NCBI RefSeq assembly: GCF_001953985.1
Contig: NZ_MBEI01000017.1
Span: forward strand, 62,001 to 126,000
DNA length: 64,000 nucleotides
Direction of reading: 5' to 3'
DNA from: Mycobacterium colombiense
GTDB taxonomy: Bacteria > Actinomycetota > Actinomycetes > Mycobacteriales > Mycobacteriaceae
Part shown: one piece after another, positions 28,394-36,324 of the stretch
Numbering within the stretch: position 1 is the first letter of the stretch
Layout of the letters: the number at the start of each line of letters is the position of its first letter
Translations under genes and position numbers: made by a program
The notes under the pieces: generated by a model
What the model saw: the letters and a program-made list of their open reading frames with translations, nothing else
The model's database searches: none
What the model was told of the DNA's origin: nothing

Positions 28394-28807
28394 TTATCCG
28401 CCTCCGACCGTCGTGATGCGAACCTGCGTGTAGCGCCGGCGGGCAATGCGCCACCCGGCCGGCGTGCGCACGATGTCGTCGTCGTAGAACCCGATCGCGT
28501 TGACACCAGAGTCGTTGTCGCCGGCCATGATCAGGCCGTCGATGTAGGTGCGTGCCGTGGCTTTGTCACCGTCGAGGCTGATGGCCTGGTTGGTCAAGCG
28601 GTGCAGCGTGTGTCCCGCCAGGGCATGCACCTGCTCCATGAAGTCGACGACCGCGTCGACGCCGCTCCAGCTGCCGATCTCGCCGTAGTCCAGTTGGCAG
28701 TCGTCGGTGAAGACGGTGCGAAACAGCGGCCAGTCGCGCCGATCGATCCCCGTGGCATAGCGCACCAGCAGTTCGGAGATGTCTTGGCGGTCATCGCGCT
28801 CGCTCAC
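28394..28807 (-). CDS. SnoaL/NTF2-like protein
   Basis: A 137-residue protein with the cone-shaped NTF2 fold pattern: ISELLVRYATGIDRRDWPLFRTVFTDD at the start, then strands around GHTLHRLTNQAISLDGDKATARTY. Family members are isomerases, dehydratases, ring-cleavage partners or non-catalytic. GTG 28807 overlaps the stop of the ADH gene (GTGA), and the SDR gene begins at its stop, so the three genes are tightly coupled. The aspartates in RRDW and FTDD are in the usual place for a catalytic Asp in this family. Confidence 0.87.
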   Translation of the reverse strand: MSERDDRQDISELLVRYATGIDRRDWPLFRTVFTDDCQLDYGEIGSWSGVDAVVDFMEQVHALAGHTLHRLTNQAISLDGDKATARTYIDGLIMAGDNDSGVNAIGFYDDDIVRTPAGWRIARRRYTQVRITTVGGG

Positions 28808-29856
28808 GAGAGGTCTCCGTTCGGTCGGACGACGATCCGCGGCGGGCCGTCGGACCTGCGCGCCTGATCGAGGGCCTCGGGCACCTCGTCGAGGCCGATG
28901 ATCTTGCCGACGCTCGGCAGCGGGTCCAGCCGGCCCGCCGCGATGGCGTCCAGTGTGCCGTACCAGTCCTGCGGGTGCGGACCGCCGCCGAACTGAATCG
29001 TCACGCCTTGGCGGGTGGCGGTGGTGATGTCGAGGGTGTCGCCGGTGTACCAGCCGCCCGCACAATAGATGCGGGTGCCCATTTCGGCGGATTCGACCAA
29101 CTGCTGGATCAGCCCGGACGCGCCCACGCATTCGAATACGACTGCCGGCCCGGGCAATCCGCGTTGCGCGCGTACCTCGTTGAACGCGTCGAACGGGGAC
29201 TTTTCACCCGGGTCGACCAGCACGTGCGCGCCGAAGCGGTCACGGGCCAGCTGCCGCCGATCGGCTTTGTAGTCGGCGACGACGATGGGTTCGATCCCGC
29301 GGCGGGCCAGGGCCGCGACGGCCGAGAGCCCGATCGCTCCCGCACCGACGACGATGGGGATCTCGCCGTGCTGCAGCTGCGCCGAGCGCACGTAGAACTC
29401 GCCGACCGCGAACGCGTCGGTCAATGCCACGGCGTCGCTGGACACCTCGCCGGGGACGGGCTTGGCCGCCACCTCCGAAACCACCAGCAGCTCGGCAAAA
29501 CTGCCCTGCGCCTCGGGATGCTGACCGATGATGCGCATTCCGCCCGCGCCGCCGTCGACCAGGCGCACGGGCATGGCCGTGACGCGCGCACCGACGGCGA
29601 ACTGGTCGCTGCAGCCCGGCCCGTGTCCGACGACCTCGCCCACGAATTCGTGGCCGAGCACGATGTCGCGGTCGGTGTCGTACAGCGAGCGGCCGGTCGG
29701 ATCGTCGATGGCGAGCTCGGGATGATCCATGAAATGCACGTCAGACGCGCAGATCGCCGTGCTCAACGTGCGCAGCAACAACTCACCCGGCCCGGGTTCG
29801 GGGTCCGAGGTCTCGCGAACCTGTAACCGCCCGTCTCGCAACACCACAGCACGCAA
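28804..29856 (-). CDS. zinc-type alcohol dehydrogenase (MDR family)
   Basis: A 350-residue medium-chain dehydrogenase. The catalytic zinc ligands are visible as CASDVHF and GHEFVGEVVG, and the NAD(P) site as GAGAIGLSA. The structural-zinc loop with four cysteines is missing, so only one zinc is expected. The preferred start is TTG 29856, which gives the common MRAVVLRDG N-terminus; upstream in-frame codons run into the promoter repeats. It leads the operon with SnoaL and SDR genes and is divergent from an IclR gene. Confidence 0.85.
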   Translation of the reverse strand: MRAVVLRDGRLQVRETSDPEPGPGELLLRTLSTAICASDVHFMDHPELAIDDPTGRSLYDTDRDIVLGHEFVGEVVGHGPGCSDQFAVGARVTAMPVRLVDGGAGGMRIIGQHPEAQGSFAELLVVSEVAAKPVPGEVSSDAVALTDAFAVGEFYVRSAQLQHGEIPIVVGAGAIGLSAVAALARRGIEPIVVADYKADRRQLARDRFGAHVLVDPGEKSPFDAFNEVRAQRGLPGPAVVFECVGASGLIQQLVESAEMGTRIYCAGGWYTGDTLDITTATRQGVTIQFGGGPHPQDWYGTLDAIAAGRLDPLPSVGKIIGLDEVPEALDQARRSDGPPRIVVRPNGDLS

Positions 29857-29868
29857 TGCATTTAACTT

Positions 29869-29897
29869 TCTCGAATAATCGATATAGAATCTCGAAT
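29869..29897. promoter_or_regulatory. direct repeats in the ADH/IclR divergent promoter
   Basis: TCTCGAAT occurs at 29869-29876 and again at 29890-29897, exactly 21 bp (two helical turns) apart, in an AT-rich gap between the divergent ADH and IclR genes. Repeats on the same face of the helix suit binding by an IclR multimer. Confidence 0.5.
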
Positions 29898-29925
29898 GTT
29901 CGTACAACTGTAGAAACGCCGTCGT

Positions 29926-29942
29926 AAAGGAGTCAAGCGATT
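29926..29942 (+). promoter_or_regulatory. ribosome binding site and likely ATT start codon of the IclR gene
   Basis: A strong Shine-Dalgarno sequence AAAGGAG (29926-29932) is followed after seven bases by ATT at 29940. An in-frame stop lies at 29925-29927, and the only standard start codon, GTG 29973, lacks a ribosome binding site and would delete conserved residues. Confidence 0.5.
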
Positions 29943-30830
29943 CGCGGTTCGCCCTCAGCGCCGACCGCCCGCGTGCTCGATGTCGTCGAGCTGCTGGCGC
30001 GGTCCGGAAACGCGCGGCTGCGCTTCTCCGACGTAGTGCGCGAACTGGATCTCACCCAGGCGACCGCACACGCGATCCTGAAGACGCTGTGCGACCGCGG
30101 GTGGGCCAGTCGCGATCCGGTCGCGAAGACCTTCGCGCTCGGTCCCGCACTCGCCGTGGTGGCCGCCCGCACGGACACCGCCCGGCCGCTCGCGCACGCG
30201 GCGCGGTCCGCGGCCCTGCGGCTGTCCCGGGAAGTCGGCTACGCCTGTTCGGTGGTCGAGAAGTTCGGTGATTCCTTGGTGGTCACCGCCTTCGAGGGCG
30301 AACCGGCCACGCAGCCCTCGGGCATACCGGGTGATCGCATCCCGTACGCGCCGCCGTTCGGCGTGGCGATGGCGGCCTGGGACACCGAGGAGGAACAACG
30401 CGGCTGGATCCGGCGGGGCGCCGGTGACAATGCCGACCGCGCCCAGCGCCTGCAAAAGGTGCTGGCGCACACGCGCGAACGGGGATTCGACGTCGACTGG
30501 ACGACGCCCGCGCTCGCGCAGGCGGTGCAGGTGGTCGGCACTTTGGACAGCAGCGAGATGCCGACTCCGGTACGCCACATCATGGACCAGCTGCTGGTCG
30601 AGTTCACCACCATCGGGTTTCTTTCCGACGACAACCCGGGCCGGCGCAAGCAGCCCGTGGTGACCATCGCCGCACCGGTTTTCGACGAACGGCGACGCGC
30701 TGCCCTGATGGTGGCCGTGCACCCGCTGTGCGCGCTGAGCGCGCGACAGATCCGCGACATCGGCAAACACCTGACCGACGAGACGGCCGCACTCAGCGGA
30801 TCGCGACCGCAGATCGACACCGCCTTGTAG
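29940..30830 (+). CDS. IclR-family transcriptional regulator
   Basis: An IclR-type regulator of about 296 residues. The N-terminal winged helix-turn-helix is RVLDVVELLARSGNARLRFSDVVRELDLTQATAHAIL in outline (VVRELDLTQATAHAIL being the recognition part), and the C-terminal effector domain contains GVAMAAWD and AAPVFDERRRAALMVAV. The start is unusual: ATT 29940 fits the ribosome binding site, and GTG 29973 is the fallback (285 residues). It is divergent from the ADH-SnoaL-SDR operon and 57 bp upstream of the MmgE/PrpD gene, so it likely controls both sides. Confidence 0.88.
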   Translation: MRGSPSAPTARVLDVVELLARSGNARLRFSDVVRELDLTQATAHAILKTLCDRGWASRDPVAKTFALGPALAVVAARTDTARPLAHAARSAALRLSREVGYACSVVEKFGDSLVVTAFEGEPATQPSGIPGDRIPYAPPFGVAMAAWDTEEEQRGWIRRGAGDNADRAQRLQKVLAHTRERGFDVDWTTPALAQAVQVVGTLDSSEMPTPVRHIMDQLLVEFTTIGFLSDDNPGRRKQPVVTIAAPVFDERRRAALMVAVHPLCALSARQIRDIGKHLTDETAALSGSRPQIDTAL

Positions 30831-30887
30831 CGCATCGCACACCCGATCGGGCCCGCGCGCCGGGTAGCCTCGCCTGGGAGGCGAAAA

Positions 30888-32297
30888 GTGGTGGCACATA
30901 ACTACGTTGTGGACGAGCTGGCCGAATTCGTCGTCGGTGTGCGGCAGGCTGATCTGATTGGGCATACGCGCGCACTGTTGAAACGCAATGTGCTCGACAG
31001 CCTCGCGTGCGCCGTCGGTTCGCTGGATGGGGAGCTGATCCCGACGATCCGTGAGCACACCGCCCAGTTCGGCGGCGCGCCCACGGCCACCCTGGTCGGC
31101 GGCGGGCGGGCGTCGGTGGACCAGGCCGCGTTCTTCAACGCGGTGCTGGTGCGCTATCCCGATCTCCTCGACACCTATCTGACCGTGGGCGGGCTCTGCC
31201 ATCCCGCCGACAACGTGGGCGCGGTTCTGGCCGTGGCCGAGCACGTCGGCGCAAGCGGGGCCGACTTCCTGCTGGCGCTGGCGGTCGCCTACGAGATCCA
31301 ATGCCGTTTCAGCGCACAGGTTCCCGTGATGGCGCGCGGACTCAATCACGCGCTGCAGCTGGCGATGTCGGTTGCGGCGGGCAGCGCGAAGCTGCTGGGG
31401 CTGACCGCCGAACAGACCGCCAACGCCATCGCGGCCGCGGCGGCCGACAACGTCTCGCTGGCGACCGTCCATGCCGAACCGGTGTCCAACTGGAAGGGCA
31501 TCTCGCCTGCGATCACCGGCATGCGCGCCGTGTACACGACGATGCTGGCCGCACGCGGCGTCACCGGGCCCAAGTCGCTGTTCGAGGGCCCGCACGGGTT
31601 GGTGCAGCTGTTCGATCAGCCCATCGATATGCACACCGGCGACCGGGGCCTGCGCTGCGTCGAGCAGACCTACCTGAAGCAGTACTGCTCACTCATCCAC
31701 GGCCAGGTCGTGATCGACGCGGTGTTGGCGGTTCGGACCGAAAACGGTTTGCGCGGCGCGGATGTCGCGAAGGTGGTCCTCGAGGTCTTCCAGGGGGCGT
31801 ACGACTTCGCCGGCGGGGGCGCCTATGGCGACAAGGAACATCCGATCACCAAGGAGCAGGCCGACTACAACCTTAAGTACCTGACCGCGGTCGCCCTGCT
31901 CGACGGCGGCGTCGGCCCCGAACAGCTTGAGAACCACCGTGTTCTGCGCAGCGACGTCCAGGACCTGTTGTCGCGCGTGGAGGTCAAGCCGGCCGACGAT
32001 CTGACCGCCGGCTATCCGCAACGCACGGCGGCGCGCGTGCGCGTGATCGCAAACGACGGGCGAGAGTTCAGCCGCGAGCAGTCGGATTACGAGGGATCAC
32101 CCACCCGTCCGATGTCCTGGGAACGCGTCGTGGACAAGTTCGGCTGGCTTGCCGAACCCTTCTGTGACGAGCCGCTGCGTGACGACATCGTCGCCGCGGT
32201 GGCCCAGCTCGACGACATCGGAGTCGCCGAGCTCACCGGACTCCTCGGGTCGGTGCTTCCCACCGCCCGGTGCGGGCGCAGCAAGCCGCGCTTCTGA
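30888..32297 (+). CDS. MmgE/PrpD-family protein
   Basis: A 469-residue protein spanning the whole MmgE/PrpD fold, with the helical first domain (NVLDSLACAVGSLDG; HPADNVGAVLAVAEH; GLNHALQLAMSVAAG) and a later smaller domain. Characterised members include 2-methylcitrate dehydratase, cis-aconitate decarboxylase and iminodisuccinate epimerase, so a dehydratase, decarboxylase or epimerase on a di- or tricarboxylic acid is expected. GTG 30888 follows GGGAGGCGAAAA. It is downstream of the IclR gene on the same strand and probably a target. The substrate cannot be told. Confidence 0.88.
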   Translation: MVAHNYVVDELAEFVVGVRQADLIGHTRALLKRNVLDSLACAVGSLDGELIPTIREHTAQFGGAPTATLVGGGRASVDQAAFFNAVLVRYPDLLDTYLTVGGLCHPADNVGAVLAVAEHVGASGADFLLALAVAYEIQCRFSAQVPVMARGLNHALQLAMSVAAGSAKLLGLTAEQTANAIAAAAADNVSLATVHAEPVSNWKGISPAITGMRAVYTTMLAARGVTGPKSLFEGPHGLVQLFDQPIDMHTGDRGLRCVEQTYLKQYCSLIHGQVVIDAVLAVRTENGLRGADVAKVVLEVFQGAYDFAGGGAYGDKEHPITKEQADYNLKYLTAVALLDGGVGPEQLENHRVLRSDVQDLLSRVEVKPADDLTAGYPQRTAARVRVIANDGREFSREQSDYEGSPTRPMSWERVVDKFGWLAEPFCDEPLRDDIVAAVAQLDDIGVAELTGLLGSVLPTARCGRSKPRF

Positions 32298-32338
32298 CGC
32301 ACATCGTGCGCGCCCCCTTGCGTGGCCGACCGCCCGCC

Positions 32339-33118
32339 ATGAATGATCCGGCCATGGGCAAAGAACACCGCCACAACCGGTGGGAGCTGGTCACCTGCGC
32401 CGTTGCCGGCCACGTCACCTATGCACCCGACGACAGGGCCCTCGCGGACCGGCTGAGCGGTAGCACCGGGCTGGGCGAGGTGTGGCGCTGCTTGCGGTGC
32501 GGCGAATTCACCGTCGGCGAGCCGCACGGACGCGGCCGCGCCGAAGACGCGCCAATGATCATGCGCGGCAAGGCGTTACGTCAGGCCATCATCATCCGCG
32601 CCTTGGCGGTGGAACGGTTGTTCCGGGCGGTGGTGATCGCGTTGGCCGCCTACGCGGTATGGAAGTTCCGCGGGGCGCGCGGCGCCATCCAGGCCACCCT
32701 CGATCGCGACCTGCCGATCTTCCGCGCCGCCGGCTTCAAGGTCGATCAGATGACCATCGTGCACGAACTGGAGAAGGCGCTGGCCGCCAAGCCGTCCACC
32801 CTGGTCCTGCTGACCTTGGCCCTGGTGGGGTACGCGCTGATCGAGGTCGTCGAGGGGGTGGGCCTGTGGCTGCTGAAGCGCTGGGGCGAATACTTCGCGG
32901 TGATCGCCACCTCGGTCTTCCTGCCGCTCGAGATTCACGACCTGGCCAAGGGCATCACGATGACCCGGGTGGTGACGTTCGCCATCAACGTCGCCGCGGT
33001 GATCTACCTGCTGGTCTCGAAACGACTGTTCGGGCTGCGCGGCGGACGCAAGGCGTATGACGAGGAACGACGCGGCGAGCAGTTGCTCGACGTCGAAAAG
33101 GCCGCGGCGGCGAACTGA
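32339..33118 (+). CDS. DUF2127-family membrane protein
   Basis: A 259-residue protein. Residues 1 to about 70 are soluble and include a CLRCGEF motif that could bind a metal. The rest carries about four membrane helices, including LFRAVVIALAAYAVWKF and LVLLTLALVGYALIEVVEGVGLWLL, and the segment KRWGEYFAVIATSVFLPLEIHDL that marks the DUF2127 family. ATG 32339 is used; ATG 32354 is also possible. The function is unknown. It is 42 bp from the MmgE/PrpD stop and may simply be a neighbour. Confidence 0.82.
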   Translation: MNDPAMGKEHRHNRWELVTCAVAGHVTYAPDDRALADRLSGSTGLGEVWRCLRCGEFTVGEPHGRGRAEDAPMIMRGKALRQAIIIRALAVERLFRAVVIALAAYAVWKFRGARGAIQATLDRDLPIFRAAGFKVDQMTIVHELEKALAAKPSTLVLLTLALVGYALIEVVEGVGLWLLKRWGEYFAVIATSVFLPLEIHDLAKGITMTRVVTFAINVAAVIYLLVSKRLFGLRGGRKAYDEERRGEQLLDVEKAAAAN

Positions 33119-33140
33119 CCCGCCCACCGGGCGCCGACGG

Positions 33141-33755
33141 TCATGCCCGCGTGTCCTTGGGCTGGATGAAGACGCCCTCGGCCTCCACGGTGACGCCGTC
33201 CTCGTCGGCCAGGTGGCCGACGGCGAAGATCTTGACCCCGTCGACGCGTTCGACGCGAGCCTCGGCCCGCAGTCGCCGGCCCAGCTGTGTGGGACGCCGG
33301 TAGCGCAGGGTTAGGGTGCCGGTGTAGGCGGGCTTGTCGGGCTGGTGGGCCGTCGCGCCGAGCACATGATCGAGCACCAGGGCGCACACCCCGCCGTGAA
33401 CGGTGTCCGGCGGCCCTTCGTAGGCGGCGCCGAGCACGAACTCCGACCACACCAGGCCGTCAGGATCGTGATGGATGACCAGCGGCGGCGCCACCGGGTT
33501 CCGCAGACCCACCACGGCGTTGCCCCACGCAATGGTCTGGCCCTCGGGGGTGCGGTGCACGCCAAACGGCCCGGGTAGCAGCTCATCGCTCAATTCGTCC
33601 GCGGCACTGTCGATTCTGGCTATCGCCGCCGCCACCGCCGTCGCCCCGGCTTCGGTGCGGATGCTGATGTCGAGGAGCCGGCGGACCGATTCGGCCAGCG
33701 GCGCGTAAACCGACTCGAGCTGGCTGAAATCGATGCAGGGCGTCTGGTCATGCAT
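33141..33755 (-). CDS. hotdog-fold thioesterase (PaaI/4HBT-like)
   Basis: A 204-residue protein with a helical N-terminal part of about 85 residues and a hotdog domain holding the segment PPDTVHGGVCALVLDHVLG. The HGG motif with the following Asp in LDH is typical of PaaI-like acyl-CoA thioesterases. It would hydrolyse an acyl- or aryl-CoA in the cytoplasm. It converges with DUF2127 and is divergent from an SDR at 33847. The acyl chain preference cannot be inferred. Confidence 0.87.
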   Translation of the reverse strand: MHDQTPCIDFSQLESVYAPLAESVRRLLDISIRTEAGATAVAAAIARIDSAADELSDELLPGPFGVHRTPEGQTIAWGNAVVGLRNPVAPPLVIHHDPDGLVWSEFVLGAAYEGPPDTVHGGVCALVLDHVLGATAHQPDKPAYTGTLTLRYRRPTQLGRRLRAEARVERVDGVKIFAVGHLADEDGVTVEAEGVFIQPKDTRA

Positions 33756-33846
33756 CCTCGCAATTTAACAGTGCGACCGCTGGGTGGGCCGTGCCCGTCG
33801 GAGCGGCGCGTTGCCCGGGCATACTGCCCTGAGAACGGAGGAGTCA

Positions 33847-34692
33847 ATGGGGACCTATGCCATTACCGGGTCGGCTTCCGGGATGGGCCGCGAGACCGCC
33901 CGGCGTCTTCGGGACAACGGGCACAGCATCATCGGTGTCGACATCAAGGACGCCGACGTGGTCGCCGACCTGTCGACGCCCGATGGCCGCAAAGCGGCGG
34001 CCGACCGCGTCCTGGAGCTCTCGGGCAACAGACTCGATGGTGCGGTCCTGGCGGCTGGCCTGGGCCCCAGCCCCGGTCGCGAGCGCATCCGCAAGATCGC
34101 TGCGGTCAATTACTTCGGGGTCGTCGAATTGCTCGCCGCCTGGCGTGTCGCGCTGGCCGCCGCCGAACGCGCGAAAGTCGTTGTCGTCGGCAGCAATTCG
34201 ACGACCACCATACCCGCGGTGCCACGCCGTGCGGTCAGAGCGCTGCTTGCTCATGACGCCGACAAGGCGGTGCGGACGGTGCGGCTGTTGGGTCCGGCCG
34301 CGCCGACGATGATGTACGGCGCGTCCAAGATCGCGGTCAGCCGTTGGGTGCGGCGGCACGCGGTGCGTCCGGAGTGGGCCGGGGCCGGTGTGCGCGTGAA
34401 CGCGCTGTCTCCCGGCGCGATCATGACACCGCTTCTGCAGGAGCAATTGTCGGACCCGAGGCAGGCTAAGGCGGTCCGGTCTTTCCCCGTCCCAGTGGGT
34501 GGCTTCGGTGACGCAGGGCACATGGCCGACTGGATGTGCTTCATGCTGTCGGACGCCGCCGATTTTCTATGTGGCAGTGTAGTATTCGTTGATGGCGGTA
34601 CCGACGCGTATTTCCGCCCCGATGACTGGCCGAAGGCCTTACCCGCACGCCGATTGCCCGGTTATCTGCGCAGGTTCAAGGGTTTTCACTAG
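33847..34692 (+). CDS. SDR-family oxidoreductase, 3-alpha-hydroxysteroid dehydrogenase/carbonyl reductase-like
   Basis: A 281-residue SDR. TGSASGMG binds the cofactor and VDIKDADVVADLSTPDGR follows, as in HsdA-type 3-alpha-HSD/carbonyl reductases; AAGLGP and AVNYFG also fit that subgroup. Catalytic Ser lies in GSNSTTT and Tyr/Lys in YGASK. A tail of about 25 basic and aromatic residues follows the usual end. ATG 33847 has the ribosome binding site GGAGGAG. It may reduce or oxidise a steroid- or terpene-like 3-keto group; steroid use is inferred only from resemblance. Confidence 0.86.
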   Translation: MGTYAITGSASGMGRETARRLRDNGHSIIGVDIKDADVVADLSTPDGRKAAADRVLELSGNRLDGAVLAAGLGPSPGRERIRKIAAVNYFGVVELLAAWRVALAAAERAKVVVVGSNSTTTIPAVPRRAVRALLAHDADKAVRTVRLLGPAAPTMMYGASKIAVSRWVRRHAVRPEWAGAGVRVNALSPGAIMTPLLQEQLSDPRQAKAVRSFPVPVGGFGDAGHMADWMCFMLSDAADFLCGSVVFVDGGTDAYFRPDDWPKALPARRLPGYLRRFKGFH

Positions 34693-34846
34693 GCGCACTG
34701 TTGAGCGCCGTTCGTTGCGGCACGGATGTGCCCTACACCACAAGATGGCTTTTCGTGGCGTTTACCGCGGCGCGGCGCCCGCGTAAAACGGCTGCGGTGC
34801 AATTGAATGAGTCGGCGCACATGCCGAAAGAACAAAGGAACACATC

Positions 34847-35011
34847 GTGGCAACACTTCCGGCCTGGGTCAGCCAGGCTCCCGCCACATTCGACGTGGTC
34901 GCGCCACTGAAGTCGCGCGCCTTCGATGTAGTGCACGCGGTGCTCAGAAGCGGGCGGCGGCCGGTGGACCCGGGCCCGCGCCTGATGCCGAAGGGCGTCG
35001 AACGCTGCTGA
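34847..35011 (+). CDS. small hypothetical protein (54 residues)
   Basis: GTG 34847 has an AAAGGA ribosome binding site about seven bases upstream and opens a 54-codon frame ending at TGA 35011. The product begins VATLPAWVSQAPATFDVV and ends in a basic tail, with no signal or membrane segment. It ends 29 bp before the methyltransferase start and could be a small leader gene or the remnant of a larger gene. I recognise no family. The surrounding bases 34693-34846 and 35012-35039 hold nothing else visible. Confidence 0.4.
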   Translation: MATLPAWVSQAPATFDVVAPLKSRAFDVVHAVLRSGRRPVDPGPRLMPKGVERC

Positions 35012-35039
35012 GCGCCCGGTCGGGCAGACTGGGTCGACG

Positions 35040-35651
35040 GTGGATGACTACGCGAAGCACGACGACTACTGGAACCACAACACCGCCTATCACCCCTGGC
35101 TGGTCGACATCGCCTCCCGGCACCGGGGCGACGTCCTGGACGTCGGCTGCGGGGAGGGGCTGCTGGCCGCGCGGCTAGCAGCGGTGTCACGCAGCGTCGT
35201 GGGAATCGATGCCGACCCGGCATCGGTGCGGCGCGCCTCGCAGCGACTGCAGGCGTTCGGTAACGCCTCGGCGGAACTGCGGCGCTTCGAGGATGTCGAA
35301 CAGGCCGATCGTTCGTTCGATCTCGTCACCTTCGTCGCGAGCCTGCATCATCTGCCGCTGCGCGACACACTGTGGAAGGCGCGCCAAATGCTGCGCCCGG
35401 CAGGGGAATTGGCGGTGGTCGGACTGTCCGCCAACAAGAGCGTCGCCGACTGGGTGTGGTCCGGTCTGTGTTTGCCGGCGGTTCGCGCCGGATCGCGGCT
35501 GCACCGGGAAACCCGCAACATCGGCGTGCCCGTCGCCGATCCCCGCGAAAGTCTGGCCGAGATCCGGCAGGCAGCCGAAGACGTCCTACCGGGTGCCCGC
35601 ATCCGGCGGGGGCTTTACTACCGGTACCGCCTGCTCTGGCGGAACGCGTGA
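35040..35651 (+). CDS. class I SAM-dependent methyltransferase
   Basis: A 203-residue methyltransferase with motif I DVGCGEGLLAARL (about 34-46), an acidic GIDADP after strand 2 and the FDLVTFVASLHHL segment of motif post-I/IV. It should methylate a small molecule using S-adenosylmethionine. The start is GTG 35040. Its last 66 bp overlap the convergent CGNR regulator gene. The substrate is unknown. Confidence 0.87.
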   Translation: MDDYAKHDDYWNHNTAYHPWLVDIASRHRGDVLDVGCGEGLLAARLAAVSRSVVGIDADPASVRRASQRLQAFGNASAELRRFEDVEQADRSFDLVTFVASLHHLPLRDTLWKARQMLRPAGELAVVGLSANKSVADWVWSGLCLPAVRAGSRLHRETRNIGVPVADPRESLAEIRQAAEDVLPGARIRRGLYYRYRLLWRNA

Positions 35652-36239
35652 CGCCGCCGCCCGATCGCGTTCGCGCCGCCGGGCCCGGGAGGCCCGCAGA
35701 TTGACGGCGTTGCCGCACGTTTTGACGTCGTGCCAGACCCCGCTGTTGTTTTTCGAGCGGTCGTAGAACGCCGACCCGCACCGGCGGTTGTGGCAGCGCT
35801 TGATCCGCCGCCAGGTGCCGGCGTGCTGGCTCAACAGGATCTCGCCCCACAGCGCCGACGCCAGCCAGCGCCAGCCGCCGCCGGCGGGATCCAGCCGCAT
35901 CTCACCGGACTCGGACAGCGCGAAGGATGCCGCAACGCCGCCAGGGCCGCGGGCGCCGGGCGGTTCGCCGTCCGCCAGCCGCTCGACGGTGGCACGCACG
36001 GCGCGAAGCCTGATCAGGTCCGCGTCGCGCAGCTCCGGCGGCCGCAGGTCCGCGCCGCGTGCGGCCGACCACGCCCGCACCGCGGCGGCCGCCCAGTCGG
36101 CGGCGAGCTCCGGATCGGCCAACAGGTCCGGCCCGTATCCGTCGATGGCCCTCGTGTTCAGGAAGTCCTGGACCAGGCCCAGCCCGCCGGGCGCCGCGGC
36201 GCACCCATATCGCTGTGACGCAACCCACGAGAAGGACAT
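35586..36239 (-). CDS. CGNR zinc-finger transcriptional regulator
   Basis: A 217-residue protein of the ABATE/CGNR family. The N-terminal domain (GLVQDFLNTRAID) is the stress-sensing ABATE-like part, and the C-terminus carries a zinc finger of the form CHNRRCGSAFYD...VKTCGNAVNLRASRARRR, in which the CGNR signature reads CGNA. ATG 36239 is used. It is divergent from an SDR gene at 36325, with an inverted repeat in the gap, so it probably controls that SDR and itself. Its 3' end overlaps the methyltransferase gene by 66 bp. Confidence 0.88.
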   Translation of the reverse strand: MSFSWVASQRYGCAAAPGGLGLVQDFLNTRAIDGYGPDLLADPELAADWAAAAVRAWSAARGADLRPPELRDADLIRLRAVRATVERLADGEPPGARGPGGVAASFALSESGEMRLDPAGGGWRWLASALWGEILLSQHAGTWRRIKRCHNRRCGSAFYDRSKNNSGVWHDVKTCGNAVNLRASRARRRERDRAAASRVPPEQAVPVVKPPPDAGTR

Positions 36240-36286
36240 AGGCAAATATTAGTTGACTATGTCGCGCGGGTCAATTAGCCTGACGC

Positions 36287-36305
36287 AGGCAAAGCACGTT
36301 TGCCT
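36287..36305. promoter_or_regulatory. candidate CGNR-regulator operator
   Basis: AGGCAAA-GCACG-TTTGCCT is a perfect 7-bp-arm inverted repeat 20 bp upstream of the SDR start. A second, looser one pairs TAGTTGAC (36250-36257) with GTCAATTA (36270-36277). Both lie between the divergent CGNR and SDR genes. Confidence 0.5.
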
Positions 36306-36324
36306 AAGTCAAAGGAGCGGGATC

